Of a DNA stretch of 64,000 bases, positions 37,021 through 46,175 are shown piece after piece. Positions within the stretch are counted from its first letter, which is position 1. The number at the start of each line of letters is the position of its first letter. Origin of the DNA: Flavobacterium petrolei (GTDB taxonomy: Bacteria > Bacteroidota > Bacteroidia > Flavobacteriales > Flavobacteriaceae); the NCBI RefSeq assembly GCF_003314435.2, contig NZ_QNVY02000006.1, forward strand, positions 172,421 to 236,420, written 5' to 3'. The notes under the pieces were generated by a model. It ran no database searches, was not told where the DNA came from, and was given only the letters and a program-made list of their open reading frames with translations. Made by a program: the position numbers and the translations under genes.

Positions 37021-38093
37021 TAACCATTATTTACCCTTATCGCAACAGAGAATTATCTAGAATTAAGCGGTCTTTAGATTCCTTAGTACATCAAGACAAT
37101 CTAAATTTCAGAGTTTTATTTGTTGATTATGGTTCTTCTATTCCGTTTGCTGATGAGGTTAAGGACTTAGTTTTGAGTTATAGTTTTGCAACATATCAGT
37201 ATATTTACACTCTTCATCAACCTTGGTCTAGGTCTAAAGCCATCAATATTGGTTTGAAATGGGTTCAAACACCGTATGTATTTGTCGCGGATACTGATGT
37301 TTTTTTTAGAAATGATTTTATTGCTATTCTAAACAATCTAGCCAATTCAGCTAGATGCTATTATTTTAAAGTTGGTTTTTTGAGTGAACCAGAAACTAGT
37401 GTGACAAAAAAGTTTTCTGAATATCAAATTTCATTTTCTAGTGAAATAGGTGCTCAAGGGCTTTCATTATTTCCAGTACAACCCGTTAAGGAAATTCTTG
37501 GATTTGATGAGTTTTTTCATTTCTGGGGAGCCGAAGATATCGATATTCATAACAGATTGACTAGAATTGGAATTGAAAGCCTCTTTTACAATAATCAAAT
37601 TTTACTGTTACACCAATGGCATAAAAGCTATCGAAAAGGCGAAACGGATGTGTTGAGTAATGAGTTACAATTGAAAGGGGTTGTTCAGTTAAACCACCAA
37701 CATTTAATTACTCACCAAAATATGGGCGTAACAATACCCAATTTTAAAATCTGGGGAGAAACCATTTCAGAAACTGATTTTAACGAATTAAATGATTTCG
37801 ATAACCACATTGTTATAAATAATACAAAGGAAAGAGTAACTCATTTTTTATTTGTTGAATTACCACAATTTCAAAACGGAATTTTATCAGTTCGTTTTGT
37901 AGAAGATTCATTTCAAAATTCGATAAAGTATAAAATAAAAAAGACAGTAGGTAAAAAAGTGCCAAACTATCATAGTTTAAAAGAAGTAAATGACATGCTG
38001 TTGTTGCACATTATTTCTTTTTATCATCAATTGCCATACACTTTTAAAATTAGTGCTGATTTAAAAAGTATCTCTTTCAAAATAAAAAAGTAA
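37017..38093 (+). CDS. Galactosyltransferase-type glycosyltransferase (GT2/GT27-like)
   Basis: A 358-residue protein beginning ITIIYPYRNRELSRIKRSLDSL. VDYGSS, WSRSKAINIGLKWVQTPYVFVADTD (DTD as metal site) and GFDEFFHFWGAEDIDIHNRL follow, as in the N-terminal galactosyltransferase and chondroitin-polymerase families. The GAEDxD motif is a strong diagnostic. An additional C-terminal 110 residues have no recognised domain. It is coupled to the previous gene by an ATGA overlap. Confidence 0.82.
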   Translation: MITIIYPYRNRELSRIKRSLDSLVHQDNLNFRVLFVDYGSSIPFADEVKDLVLSYSFATYQYIYTLHQPWSRSKAINIGLKWVQTPYVFVADTDVFFRNDFIAILNNLANSARCYYFKVGFLSEPETSVTKKFSEYQISFSSEIGAQGLSLFPVQPVKEILGFDEFFHFWGAEDIDIHNRLTRIGIESLFYNNQILLLHQWHKSYRKGETDVLSNELQLKGVVQLNHQHLITHQNMGVTIPNFKIWGETISETDFNELNDFDNHIVINNTKERVTHFLFVELPQFQNGILSVRFVEDSFQNSIKYKIKKTVGKKVPNYHSLKEVNDMLLLHIISFYHQLPYTFKISADLKSISFKIKK

Positions 38094-38128
38094 TCGTTCT
38101 AGAAAATACTATTTTTACAAAAAAACAA

Positions 38129-39223
38129 ATGCCAAAAGTAATTCTCCTATCACAATTTCCTCTTCCGTATGCTCATACAGGAAGCTGGACTACGATGTAC
38201 TTTAATTATTTGAAAGCAAATCATCAAATAGATTATATTATTTGCAAAGAGCCAGAATCACGTATTGAAACCGTAAAATACGAGGTTCTTTCGCATAGTA
38301 AGATTTTAAAAATAAAGCAGAAATTTTTAAGACAACCGTACCTAGCCTATTTAGACGCTTTAAAAAAAATCGTAAAAACGAATCAGAAGTATATCATTCA
38401 AGTTGTTGATCATTTTGGGATTATAAAACCATTACAGAAATTTTTGCTGCAAAACGGATTGCGACAAAATTGTCAAATTCAGTTTTTTTATCACGGATTT
38501 CCTCCTTTTTATGAAAATTTTAGAGGAAGAGATTTTTTTGAATCTATAAATGAAATGGTAGTACTCACCCATGATAGTTACAAGGTACACAAAGATTATT
38601 ATACCGTTTTGCCAACACGATTTTCTGTATTGCATAATGGAATTGATACTTCAAAATTTCAAAAAGTAACTAACGAACAAAAACAAATTCTAAAAGAAGA
38701 ATTAGAATTAAAAGATAAAAAAGTATTTATTTGGTGCTCTAAAGATTTTCCTAAAAAAGGATTAGATTTTATTTTAAATGTTTGGAAAAAAATTCATAAA
38801 ACAGATAAAAACACAGTTCTGTTGGTTGTGGGAGCAACTCGCAGCAACCCAATTGATGGTGTTCGTTTTTTGGGTAAAATTCAAAATCAGGAACTCCCTA
38901 AGTTTTATCAGATGGCAGATTGTTATTTGTTTCCTACTTTGTGGCATGAAGGTTTTGGTTTAACTTTAATCGAAGCATTACATTCTGGGTGCTATTGTAT
39001 TGCTTCATCCTTAGGCGGTATTCCAGAAGTTTTGCAACACGGAAAGTTAGGAAAGTTGATTGAAAATCCTCATTTTCAACAAGAATGGGAAGAGGCTATT
39101 TTAGATTTTTTAAATCAAAAAGAAGGTAATAATATTGTAATTCCAAAAACTTTATACTCCACTCAAAGTTGGAATACAGGTATGAATACAATTATTGAAA
39201 ACGCAAAAAACAGGATGCAATAA
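38129..39223 (+). CDS. Glycosyltransferase family 4
   Basis: A 364-residue GT-B enzyme. It opens KVILLSQFPLPYAHTGSWTTMYF and includes VLHNGIDTSKFQ. The donor domain is FIWCSKDFPKKGLDFIL with FPTLWHEGFGLTLIEALHSG (E-x7-E) and GGIPEVL. The next gene, neuA, begins at the base after its stop, so this transferase is tied to sialic-acid synthesis in one transcript. It is not a member of the known sialyltransferase families by any motif I can see. Confidence 0.86.
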   Translation: MPKVILLSQFPLPYAHTGSWTTMYFNYLKANHQIDYIICKEPESRIETVKYEVLSHSKILKIKQKFLRQPYLAYLDALKKIVKTNQKYIIQVVDHFGIIKPLQKFLLQNGLRQNCQIQFFYHGFPPFYENFRGRDFFESINEMVVLTHDSYKVHKDYYTVLPTRFSVLHNGIDTSKFQKVTNEQKQILKEELELKDKKVFIWCSKDFPKKGLDFILNVWKKIHKTDKNTVLLVVGATRSNPIDGVRFLGKIQNQELPKFYQMADCYLFPTLWHEGFGLTLIEALHSGCYCIASSLGGIPEVLQHGKLGKLIENPHFQQEWEEAILDFLNQKEGNNIVIPKTLYSTQSWNTGMNTIIENAKNRMQ

Positions 39224-39898
39224 ATGAAAAACATAGCCATCATTCCTGCCCGAGGAGGATCGAAACGGATCCCTGAAAAGAACATTCAATTGTTTGGAGG
39301 ATTGCCTTTATTGGTGCATTCCATACAGTACGCACTTGCGAATAGTGCCTTTATTGATGCTGTTTATGTTTCTACAGATGATCTCGCCATAAAAGAAATA
39401 GCATTAGCCTATGGGGCTAAAGTTATTGATAGACCAGATCATCTTTCAGGAGATTTGGAGCCAACTATTACTACTGTCCAGCATGTTCTGGGAAATTTAG
39501 GTTTTGAAGTTGAAAACGTCATATTGTTGCAGCCCACCAATCCGTTGCGCCCACCAAATTTATTGAAAGATTGCCTTGAGAAATTTCAAAATGAAAAAGT
39601 CGATAGTTTGTTTACCGTTACTCAAAACTATCAGAAATTCGGAAAAATTACATCTGGTACCTTTGTTCCATTTAATTACGAAATTGGGCAACGCAGCCAG
39701 GATTTAGAACCGCTTTATTTTGAAAACGGATTGCTGTATATCACAAAGGCAAAGTCCATTCTTGAAAATAAAATAATTACTGAAAATGCATTTCCATATC
39801 TTGTAAATCATATTTTTGCCCATATAGATATTGATACGAAAGAAGATATGGAGTATGCAGCCTATCTTTATCAAAAATTCACAACTTCTAACTCCTAA
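39224..39898 (+). CDS. neuA: CMP-sialic acid synthetase
   Basis: It activates a nonulosonic acid with CTP. The 224-residue protein shows [15 protein letters not shown] (residues 6-20), the P-loop-like signature of the family. [19 protein letters not shown] and [12 protein letters not shown], the metal-binding end, are also present. It lies 8 bp before neuB. Sequence alone does not separate Neu5Ac from legionaminic or pseudaminic forms, but neuB next to it looks closest to the Neu5Ac type. Confidence 0.93.
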   Translation: MKNIAIIPARGGSKRIPEKNIQLFGGLPLLVHSIQYALANSAFIDAVYVSTDDLAIKEIALAYGAKVIDRPDHLSGDLEPTITTVQHVLGNLGFEVENVILLQPTNPLRPPNLLKDCLEKFQNEKVDSLFTVTQNYQKFGKITSGTFVPFNYEIGQRSQDLEPLYFENGLLYITKAKSILENKIITENAFPYLVNHIFAHIDIDTKEDMEYAAYLYQKFTTSNS

Positions 39899-39906
39899 TT
39901 TATTTC

Positions 39907-40947
39907 ATGAACCCCTATATAGAAATTGCCGGACGAAAAATAGGCCCTGATTATCCCCCCTTGGTTATTGCTGAAATAGGAATTAATCACGAAGGCTCAT
40001 TGGCTGTTGCCAAAGAAATGGTTGATGCTGCAAAAAGGGCGGGTGTTGAGGTGGTGAAGCACCAAACCCATATTGTAGCAGACGAAATGTCTGGAGCTGC
40101 CAAAAAAGTAATTCCGGGTAATGCGGATGTTTCTATTTACGAAATTATGGAACGTTGTTCGTTGAACGAAGCTGACGAATTGGACTTAAAAAAGTATGTG
40201 GAAAGTAAAGGGATGATCTTTATTTCAACTCCTTTTTCTCGAGCAGCAGCAAATAGATTGGAAAAATTTAATGTTCCTGCTTATAAAATAGGCTCAGGCG
40301 AATGCAATAACTACCCATTATTAGAGCATATCGCATCATTTGGTAAACCGGTTATTTTGAGTACCGGGATGAACACCATTGCAAGTATTGGCAAAGCAAT
40401 TGCTATTTTTGATAAACATAAAATTCCTGTTGCAGTATTGCATACTACTAATTTATATCCCACACCAATTCATTTGGTTCGATTTGGAGCCATGATGGAA
40501 ATGCATCACGCTTTTCCGGATAAAGTTTTTGGTTTATCGGATCATACATTGAATAACAATGCTTGTTTGGGAGCAGTAGCTTTGGGTGCCAGTATTCTGG
40601 AACGCCATTTTACAGACCACATGCAGCGGACAGGTCCAGATATTGTATGCAGTATGGATGAACGAGCTACAAAGGATTTACTATTAAGTTCCAATGAAAT
40701 GTGGCAAATGCGCGGTGGAGTCAAGGAACCCGCTTTAGAAGAACAGGTAACTATAGATTTTGCTTTTGCTACCGTTTGCGCAATTAAACCAATACAAAAA
40801 GGAGACGTGCTTACCAAAGAAAATATTTGGGTGAAACGTCCTGGAACCGGAAAGATTCTAGCAGAATATTTTAACGACATTTTAGGAAAAATTGCGATTC
40901 GAACTATTGCTAATGACGAACAATTAGATTGGATCGATTTTGCTTAG
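39907..40947 (+). CDS. neuB: Sialic acid synthase
   Basis: It condenses ManNAc (or a related 6-deoxy sugar) with phosphoenolpyruvate. The 346-residue protein has an N-terminal TIM barrel ([60 protein letters not shown]). A C-terminal antifreeze-like SAF domain follows ([18 protein letters not shown]). The barrel blocks [14 protein letters not shown] and [12 protein letters not shown] recall, from memory, the Campylobacter NeuB1 (Neu5Ac) type more than NeuB2/NeuB3. It is followed by a 215-bp gap before neuC. Confidence 0.94.
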   Translation: MNPYIEIAGRKIGPDYPPLVIAEIGINHEGSLAVAKEMVDAAKRAGVEVVKHQTHIVADEMSGAAKKVIPGNADVSIYEIMERCSLNEADELDLKKYVESKGMIFISTPFSRAAANRLEKFNVPAYKIGSGECNNYPLLEHIASFGKPVILSTGMNTIASIGKAIAIFDKHKIPVAVLHTTNLYPTPIHLVRFGAMMEMHHAFPDKVFGLSDHTLNNNACLGAVALGASILERHFTDHMQRTGPDIVCSMDERATKDLLLSSNEMWQMRGGVKEPALEEQVTIDFAFATVCAIKPIQKGDVLTKENIWVKRPGTGKILAEYFNDILGKIAIRTIANDEQLDWIDFA

Positions 40948-41130
40948 TGGTGGCTTTATTTTATTGGAGTAAAATTAAAACGCATTAACCTGCTGGGTAT
41001 AATTAATATTAAAAACAGTTCTCGATATATTTGTTGTTCCGTTTTACTACACAAAAAACACTCGAACTGACGTTCTAAATAATTGCACCCAATGGATGCA
41101 TATAAATAAATAATATAGATTACTAAAAAT

Positions 41131-41156
41131 ATCTCGACTGCGCTCGACATGACAGC
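41131..41156 (+). repeat. Dispersed CGACTGCGCTCG-type repeat before neuC
   Basis: TCGACTGCGCTCGACATGACAG lacks any coding sense and ends 6 bp before the neuC start. It belongs to the family also seen at 14906, 15061, 23338 and 45211. The core GAxTGCGCxC is partly palindromic. Confidence 0.75.
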
Positions 41157-41162
41157 ATAATA

Positions 41163-42293
41163 ATGAAAAAAATAGTATTCCTGACGGGAACCCGAGCTGA
41201 TTTTGGTAAAATAAAATCACTGATTACCATCCTTGAAGATCAGGATGATTTTGAAGTCTTTGTATTTGTAACCGGGATGCATTTGCAAGAAACCTATGGA
41301 TACACCCTGATAGAAATTCAGCGGTGTCATTTTAAGAATGTTTCTACTTTTGAAAATCACACGCATGAAACCACGATGGATTTAACTTTGGCTAAAACCA
41401 TTGAAGGCTTATCAAGCTATTGTAAAGAAGTAAGCCCTGATTTGATTGTGGTTCACGGTGACAGAGTTGAAACTTTGGCTGGTGCTATTGTGGGTTCTTT
41501 AAATAATATTTTGGTTGCTCATATTGAAGGCGGTGAACTCTCAGGAACGGTAGATGAATTGATTCGGCATAGTGTAAGTAAATTGAGTCACATTCATTTT
41601 GTTTCTAATGCAGATGCGGCCAAACGGTTGTTGCAAATGGGAGAGGTTCAAGAATCTATTTTTACTATTGGTTCGCCAGATGTTGACGTAATGTTCTCGG
41701 ATACATTACCGGAACTAGCTGTGGCAAAAAGTTACTATCAAATAGATTTTGATGTGTTTGCTATTGTTATGTTTCATCCAGTTACTACAGAAATAGACCA
41801 GATGGAGCAGCATGCTATTCAATTTGTAACGGCATTATTAGAAGATACTCACAATTATTTAGTGGTTTATCCCAACAATGATTTAGGAAGTCGATTGGTT
41901 TTAAGTGCCTATGAACAGTTAAAAGGGAACTCTCGATTTCGAATTATTCCTTCTTTACGATTTGAATATTTTTTAACGTTACTCAAGAATGCTCAATTTA
42001 TAATAGGAAATAGCAGTGCCGGAATTCGTGAAGCGCCTTACTATGGAGTTCCTATTATTAATATTGGAACGCGTCAACAGAATCGTGTTGTAGATGCTGC
42101 TATAATCAATATAGATTATAACAAAGAAAGCATCGTTAAAGCGCTACGTTCTATCAAGACAAATAAAATTAAACATGTGAATCCTGATTTTGGAATTGGA
42201 AATAGTGCCCATTTGTTTTTAGATTCTTTGAAAAAAAACGATATTTGGAATCTGAACCACCAAAAACAGTTTAGAGATTTTAATGACAAATAA
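41163..42293 (+). CDS. neuC: UDP-GlcNAc 2-epimerase, hydrolysing
   Basis: It forms ManNAc and UDP from UDP-GlcNAc to feed NeuB. It has 376 residues, with FLTGTRADFGKIKSLI at the start. VTGMHLQETYGYTLIEI, VHGDRVETLAGA, HIEGGELSGTVDE, HPVT and IGNSSAGIREAPYYG are the conserved blocks. The form GTRADFGK distinguishes it from the non-hydrolysing WecB at 5916. A legionaminic-type (LegG) function is an alternative if the precursor is UDP-diNAcBac. The next gene overlaps it by 11 bp. Confidence 0.94.
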   Translation: MKKIVFLTGTRADFGKIKSLITILEDQDDFEVFVFVTGMHLQETYGYTLIEIQRCHFKNVSTFENHTHETTMDLTLAKTIEGLSSYCKEVSPDLIVVHGDRVETLAGAIVGSLNNILVAHIEGGELSGTVDELIRHSVSKLSHIHFVSNADAAKRLLQMGEVQESIFTIGSPDVDVMFSDTLPELAVAKSYYQIDFDVFAIVMFHPVTTEIDQMEQHAIQFVTALLEDTHNYLVVYPNNDLGSRLVLSAYEQLKGNSRFRIIPSLRFEYFLTLLKNAQFIIGNSSAGIREAPYYGVPIINIGTRQQNRVVDAAIINIDYNKESIVKALRSIKTNKIKHVNPDFGIGNSAHLFLDSLKKNDIWNLNHQKQFRDFNDK

Positions 42294-43683
42294 AAAGATT
42301 TTTGTATTGCTTCCAGATGGAATTGGATTGAAAAATTTTGCCTTCTCTGATTTTTATAAATTAGGCATTGATGCAGGTTTTGTTATTAAGTATTGGAATG
42401 CTACCCCTTTTGATTTAAAGGATTTGAGATTTGATGAAATAAAAATTCAAAATTCAAAATCACATCCGCTTACTGAAGTATATAAAAATGCACGTAAGCA
42501 TATTGAGTTAAACAGAAGCATTACTAGAACGAAAGATTCTGTATATGATTCGTATCGCTTTCCGTTTGAATATAAAGGTATAAAGAAAGCACTAAAAAGC
42601 GGATTTACCCGATTCCTAGTTGTAAGCCATTCTACCGAAAGTGGTTTGCAGCGCATTCGGAATCAAATAAAAAACCAGGAACGCAAGACTTTGTATTATC
42701 ATCAAAGCATGGAAACCTTGCAAAAGGAACAACCTGCATTTGTTTTTTGTACGAATCAACGCCCTATGGCCGCTATTGCACCATTATTGGCAGCACAAGA
42801 TTTAGGGATTCCTACGGCTACATTCATTTTTTCATGGGACAATATACCCAAAGCGACGATGGTTGTGGAAACTGATTATTACTTTGTATGGAGTGATCAC
42901 ATGAAACAGGAATTACTTTTGTATTATCCGTATCTTAAGCAAGAACAAATTTTTATTACAGGAACGCCACAGTTCGAATCTCATTTTAATCAAAGCAAAT
43001 TGCTTTCCAGAGATGCTTTTTTTGAGCAAAACAGACTGGATTTAGATAAAAAATACATTTGTTATTCTGGGGATGATGTTACTACAAGTCCTAATGACCC
43101 AAAATACCTTGAGGATGTTGCAATAACCATACGGGAATTGAATAAAAAAGGGTATCTGTTGGGCGTTATTTTCCGACGTTGCCCTGTTGACTTTTCTAGC
43201 CGTTTCGATAAAGTATTAGATGATTATCAAGACGTGATCACCGCTATTGTACCACTTTGGGAAAAAGTAGGTAAGGAATGGAATACTGTTTTTCCTGCTC
43301 AAGCTGATATTGATTTGCAAATGAATACTATCGCCCATACTGAAATGGTAATCAATTTAGGATCTTCCATGGTTTTTGATTATGTGGCTCATCATAAATC
43401 ATGTGCTTTTATTAATTATAATATTCCTAACGCACTACTTCCAATTTGGTCTGTTGAAAAAATATACAATTACATCCACTTTCGCTCAATGCCCAATGAA
43501 ACTGCTGTTTTTTGGATTGACAAACCTGAATCCATAGCTGGAATAATTGAAAACGTGATTAAGGGCGATCAATCGTCCATTAAAAGTGCAAAGCAATGGT
43601 TCGAAATTATTAATCAACATCCCCCGGAAGAAGCATCGTCCCGAATTTGGAAGTCGATTATAACCATTATTTATAAAGAATAA
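42283..43683 (+). CDS. Unassigned GT-B-like protein coupled to neuC
   Basis: A 466-residue soluble protein without a family I can name with confidence. It has the shape of a two-domain GT-B enzyme. FVLLPDGIGLKNFAFSDFYKL begins the N-domain and TATFIFSWDNIPKATM and YYFVWSDHMKQELL mark the domain junction. ITGTPQFESHF and HTEMVINLGSSMVFDYVAHHKSCAF mark the donor side. The last blocks resemble CDP-glycerol glycerophosphotransferase and capsule-transferase proteins that use CDP- or CMP-linked donors. It overlaps neuC by 11 bp. A CMP-sialic acid user is therefore a reasonable but untested idea. Confidence 0.6.
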   Translation: MTNKKIFVLLPDGIGLKNFAFSDFYKLGIDAGFVIKYWNATPFDLKDLRFDEIKIQNSKSHPLTEVYKNARKHIELNRSITRTKDSVYDSYRFPFEYKGIKKALKSGFTRFLVVSHSTESGLQRIRNQIKNQERKTLYYHQSMETLQKEQPAFVFCTNQRPMAAIAPLLAAQDLGIPTATFIFSWDNIPKATMVVETDYYFVWSDHMKQELLLYYPYLKQEQIFITGTPQFESHFNQSKLLSRDAFFEQNRLDLDKKYICYSGDDVTTSPNDPKYLEDVAITIRELNKKGYLLGVIFRRCPVDFSSRFDKVLDDYQDVITAIVPLWEKVGKEWNTVFPAQADIDLQMNTIAHTEMVINLGSSMVFDYVAHHKSCAFINYNIPNALLPIWSVEKIYNYIHFRSMPNETAVFWIDKPESIAGIIENVIKGDQSSIKSAKQWFEIINQHPPEEASSRIWKSIITIIYKE

Positions 43684-43731
43684 TCCTTTTCTTTGCAGCA
43701 TAAAATAGATTACAATTTTTTACAATCAATT

Positions 43732-45165
43732 ATGTTTTTCAATTCCTTATCCTTTGCTATTTTTCTGCCTATCGTATTTGTACTATATTGGTTTGTTTTT
43801 AATAAAACTAAAAGCACTCAAAATGCAGTCCTCATTATAGCGAGTTATTATTTCTATTCCTGTTGGGATTGGCGTTTTTTATTCTTGTTAATTTTCTCCA
43901 CGTTTTTAGATTACTATACCGGTATTCGCATTGAAAAAGCCAAGACAGCAATGGGTCGAAAATTATGGTTTTGGTTCACTATTACCATAAATCTAGGTTT
44001 CTTAGGCGTCTTTAAATACTATAATTTTTTTGCAGATTCCTTTTCCGAGTTTTTGAACGGCCTTGGATTACAAACAAGTCCTTTACTCCTTAACGTTATT
44101 CTGCCAGTGGGTATTTCCTTTTATACGTTTCACGGATTGTCCTATGTGATTGATATTTATCTAAAAAGAATAAAAGCTGAATATAACTTTGTGGATTATT
44201 CGCTGTTTGTCAGTTATTTTCCATTGCTGGTTGCCGGACCTATAGAAAGAGCGACCCATTTATTGCCTCAGGTAAAAGTAAAACGCACGTTTGATTTTGA
44301 TAAAGCCAAAGAAGGGGTGTATCAGTTTGTTTGGGGATTGGTCAAGAAAGTAGTCATTGCAGATACCTGTGCCACCTATGCCAATGCTATTTTTGACAAT
44401 TATGAATCCATGAATTCGTTGTCGTTGCTGTTGGGTGCTTTCTATTTCGCTTTCCAGATTTATGGTGATTTTTCGGGTTATTCTGACATGGCTTTGGGAA
44501 TGTCCAAGCTATTTGGAATTGATTTACTGCGTAATTTTAATTATCCTTATTTTTCCAGAGATATCGCTGAGTTTTGGCGGCGTTGGCACATCTCACTCTC
44601 GTCCTGGTTCCGGGATTATTTATATATTCCTCTAGGGGGAAGCAGTGGAGGTATGGGTATGAAAATTCGCAATACTTTTATCATTTTTATAGTGAGCGGA
44701 TTTTGGCATGGGGCCAACTGGACTTTTATTGCTTGGGGGTTTATCAATGCGTTGTATTTTTTACCGCTATTGCTTTTAAAGAAGAATCGGTCTAATATGG
44801 AAACGGTGCAATTGTATTGGAATTTTGATTCGTTCAAAGTTTTTTTAAGCATGGTCAGCACGTTTCTTTTGACCTGTTTGGCCTGGATATTCTTCCGAGC
44901 AAAATCGATAGGGGAAGCTTTTGATTATATTGGTCGGATTTTTACCAATCAAAGTTTTCAGTCTCAATACTTAGAAAACGAACGCTATAATTATGAAATA
45001 ATACTCTTGATTCTGGGCTTTGTATTGGTCGAATGGAAGAGCCGAACACAAGTAGAGCCTATTTCAGGAAAATACAGTAGTTTGAAATTAGCGTTATGCA
45101 TTGCGGCCGTAGTTGCTTTAGGAACGTACTCCGATTATAAGGAATTTATTTATTTTCAGTTTTGA
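43732..45165 (+). CDS. MBOAT-family membrane O-acyltransferase (AlgI-like)
   Basis: A 477-residue protein with about ten membrane helices. It begins MFFNSLSFAIFLPIVFVLYW, a standard MBOAT N-terminus; a TTG 39 bp upstream adds atypical residues and is rejected. LPVGISFYTFHGLSYVID, FGxxxSDMALG-type GYSDMALGMSKLFG, NFNYPYFSRDIAEFWRRWHISLSSWFRDYLYIPLGG and the catalytic SGFWHGANWTF identify the family. It transfers acyl, usually acetyl, groups across the inner membrane for glycan O-acylation. The next gene is an SGNH-like protein, the usual periplasmic partner. Confidence 0.95.
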   Translation: MFFNSLSFAIFLPIVFVLYWFVFNKTKSTQNAVLIIASYYFYSCWDWRFLFLLIFSTFLDYYTGIRIEKAKTAMGRKLWFWFTITINLGFLGVFKYYNFFADSFSEFLNGLGLQTSPLLLNVILPVGISFYTFHGLSYVIDIYLKRIKAEYNFVDYSLFVSYFPLLVAGPIERATHLLPQVKVKRTFDFDKAKEGVYQFVWGLVKKVVIADTCATYANAIFDNYESMNSLSLLLGAFYFAFQIYGDFSGYSDMALGMSKLFGIDLLRNFNYPYFSRDIAEFWRRWHISLSSWFRDYLYIPLGGSSGGMGMKIRNTFIIFIVSGFWHGANWTFIAWGFINALYFLPLLLLKKNRSNMETVQLYWNFDSFKVFLSMVSTFLLTCLAWIFFRAKSIGEAFDYIGRIFTNQSFQSQYLENERYNYEIILLILGFVLVEWKSRTQVEPISGKYSSLKLALCIAAVVALGTYSDYKEFIYFQF

Positions 45166-45210
45166 ATTGTTTAATCAAGCGCAGTTGAGTCTCATTTAAA
45201 AGTTAAATCG

Positions 45211-45234
45211 TCTCTACTGCGCACGAAGTGACAG
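45211..45234 (+). repeat. Dispersed CTACTGCGCACG-type repeat
   Basis: A diverged copy of the TGCGCTC/TGACAG family, in the 132-bp gap between the MBOAT and SGNH genes. Its position just upstream of a gene repeats the arrangement before neuC. Confidence 0.6.
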
Positions 45235-45297
45235 TAGGAGTTGTAATATGATGCTTTTGTTACAATTTCACAAACAACAATAATTATAAAGTTACGC

Positions 45298-46173
45298 ATG
45301 AAAAAATTTATAGTATTCGCTTTCAAAACACTAATAGTAACGGTATTAATTGCTGTTGCCTTAGACTTTATATATACCGCTGTTTATTTGAATTCTTCCA
45401 ACAGAGGTAAAATAGACTACATTTATAATTCTAAAGCCAGAAAATATGATGTGGTGATTTTAGGCTCCTCCAGAGCGAACAATCATTTTGTTGCTCCGAT
45501 GTTTGAGGAAAAAGGATTGAAAACCTTTAATTTTGGCATGAGTGGTTCCCATTTATTTGAAGCTTCGCTAATGCTAAAGCTGATGGTAGAGCGTAAGTAC
45601 GTTATAAAAAACCTAATACTGGAAACAGATTTGAATCTGTCTAATGAGCATCAAGCAGAAGGAATAGCAGCCAAATTTTTGCCTTATATTCATCAATCGG
45701 ATATTATTAAGGAGCATTTTTCTAAGGAGAAAAATTTCAAACAATTGTATTATATCCCGTTCTACCGCTATGTTGCTTTTGACTCCAAAATTGGATTTAG
45801 GGAAATGTTCTTTAATAGTATTCATAAGAAAACAGTTCATTTAGATAACCAAGGGTATTATCCATTAGGGAATAAAAAGGGGAATATGAAAAATGATATA
45901 CGAGCTTTGAAACCCATACCCAATAAGTATTATCAAGAAATCAAGCAAATTTGTGTAGCCAATAATATTAATTTTATAGCGATCATGACACCGATGTGTA
46001 CCAATACCAAAGGATTGGATTATTTTGATAAAGTAAAAAAACTGTATCCGGAAGTTCACAATTATGAAAACGTAGTGTTAGAAGATCGTTATTTTTCGTC
46101 TTGCGGACACATGAATGACACAGGTGCTAGATTGTTTACTGCCCGAATTATAAAAGATTTTTTTAATAATTAA
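45298..46173 (+). CDS. SGNH-like protein, probable MBOAT partner
   Basis: A 291-residue protein. An N-terminal membrane helix (residues 8-30) would place the rest in the periplasm. VVILGSSRANNHF carries the nucleophile-type Ser block, NFGMSGSHLFEAS the second block, and CGHMNDTGARLFT the His-containing last block. The position three before that His, normally Asp in active SGNH enzymes, is Ser here. It lies next to the AlgI-like MBOAT, where such proteins hand acetyl groups to the glycan. The altered Asp leaves it open whether it is catalytic. Confidence 0.75.
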   Translation: MKKFIVFAFKTLIVTVLIAVALDFIYTAVYLNSSNRGKIDYIYNSKARKYDVVILGSSRANNHFVAPMFEEKGLKTFNFGMSGSHLFEASLMLKLMVERKYVIKNLILETDLNLSNEHQAEGIAAKFLPYIHQSDIIKEHFSKEKNFKQLYYIPFYRYVAFDSKIGFREMFFNSIHKKTVHLDNQGYYPLGNKKGNMKNDIRALKPIPNKYYQEIKQICVANNINFIAIMTPMCTNTKGLDYFDKVKKLYPEVHNYENVVLEDRYFSSCGHMNDTGARLFTARIIKDFFNN

Positions 46174-46175
46174 TT

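Noticed and set aside
40542..40880. 112-codon minus-strand open frame inside neuB
   Set aside because: Lies entirely opposite conserved NeuB blocks, including the SAF domain.
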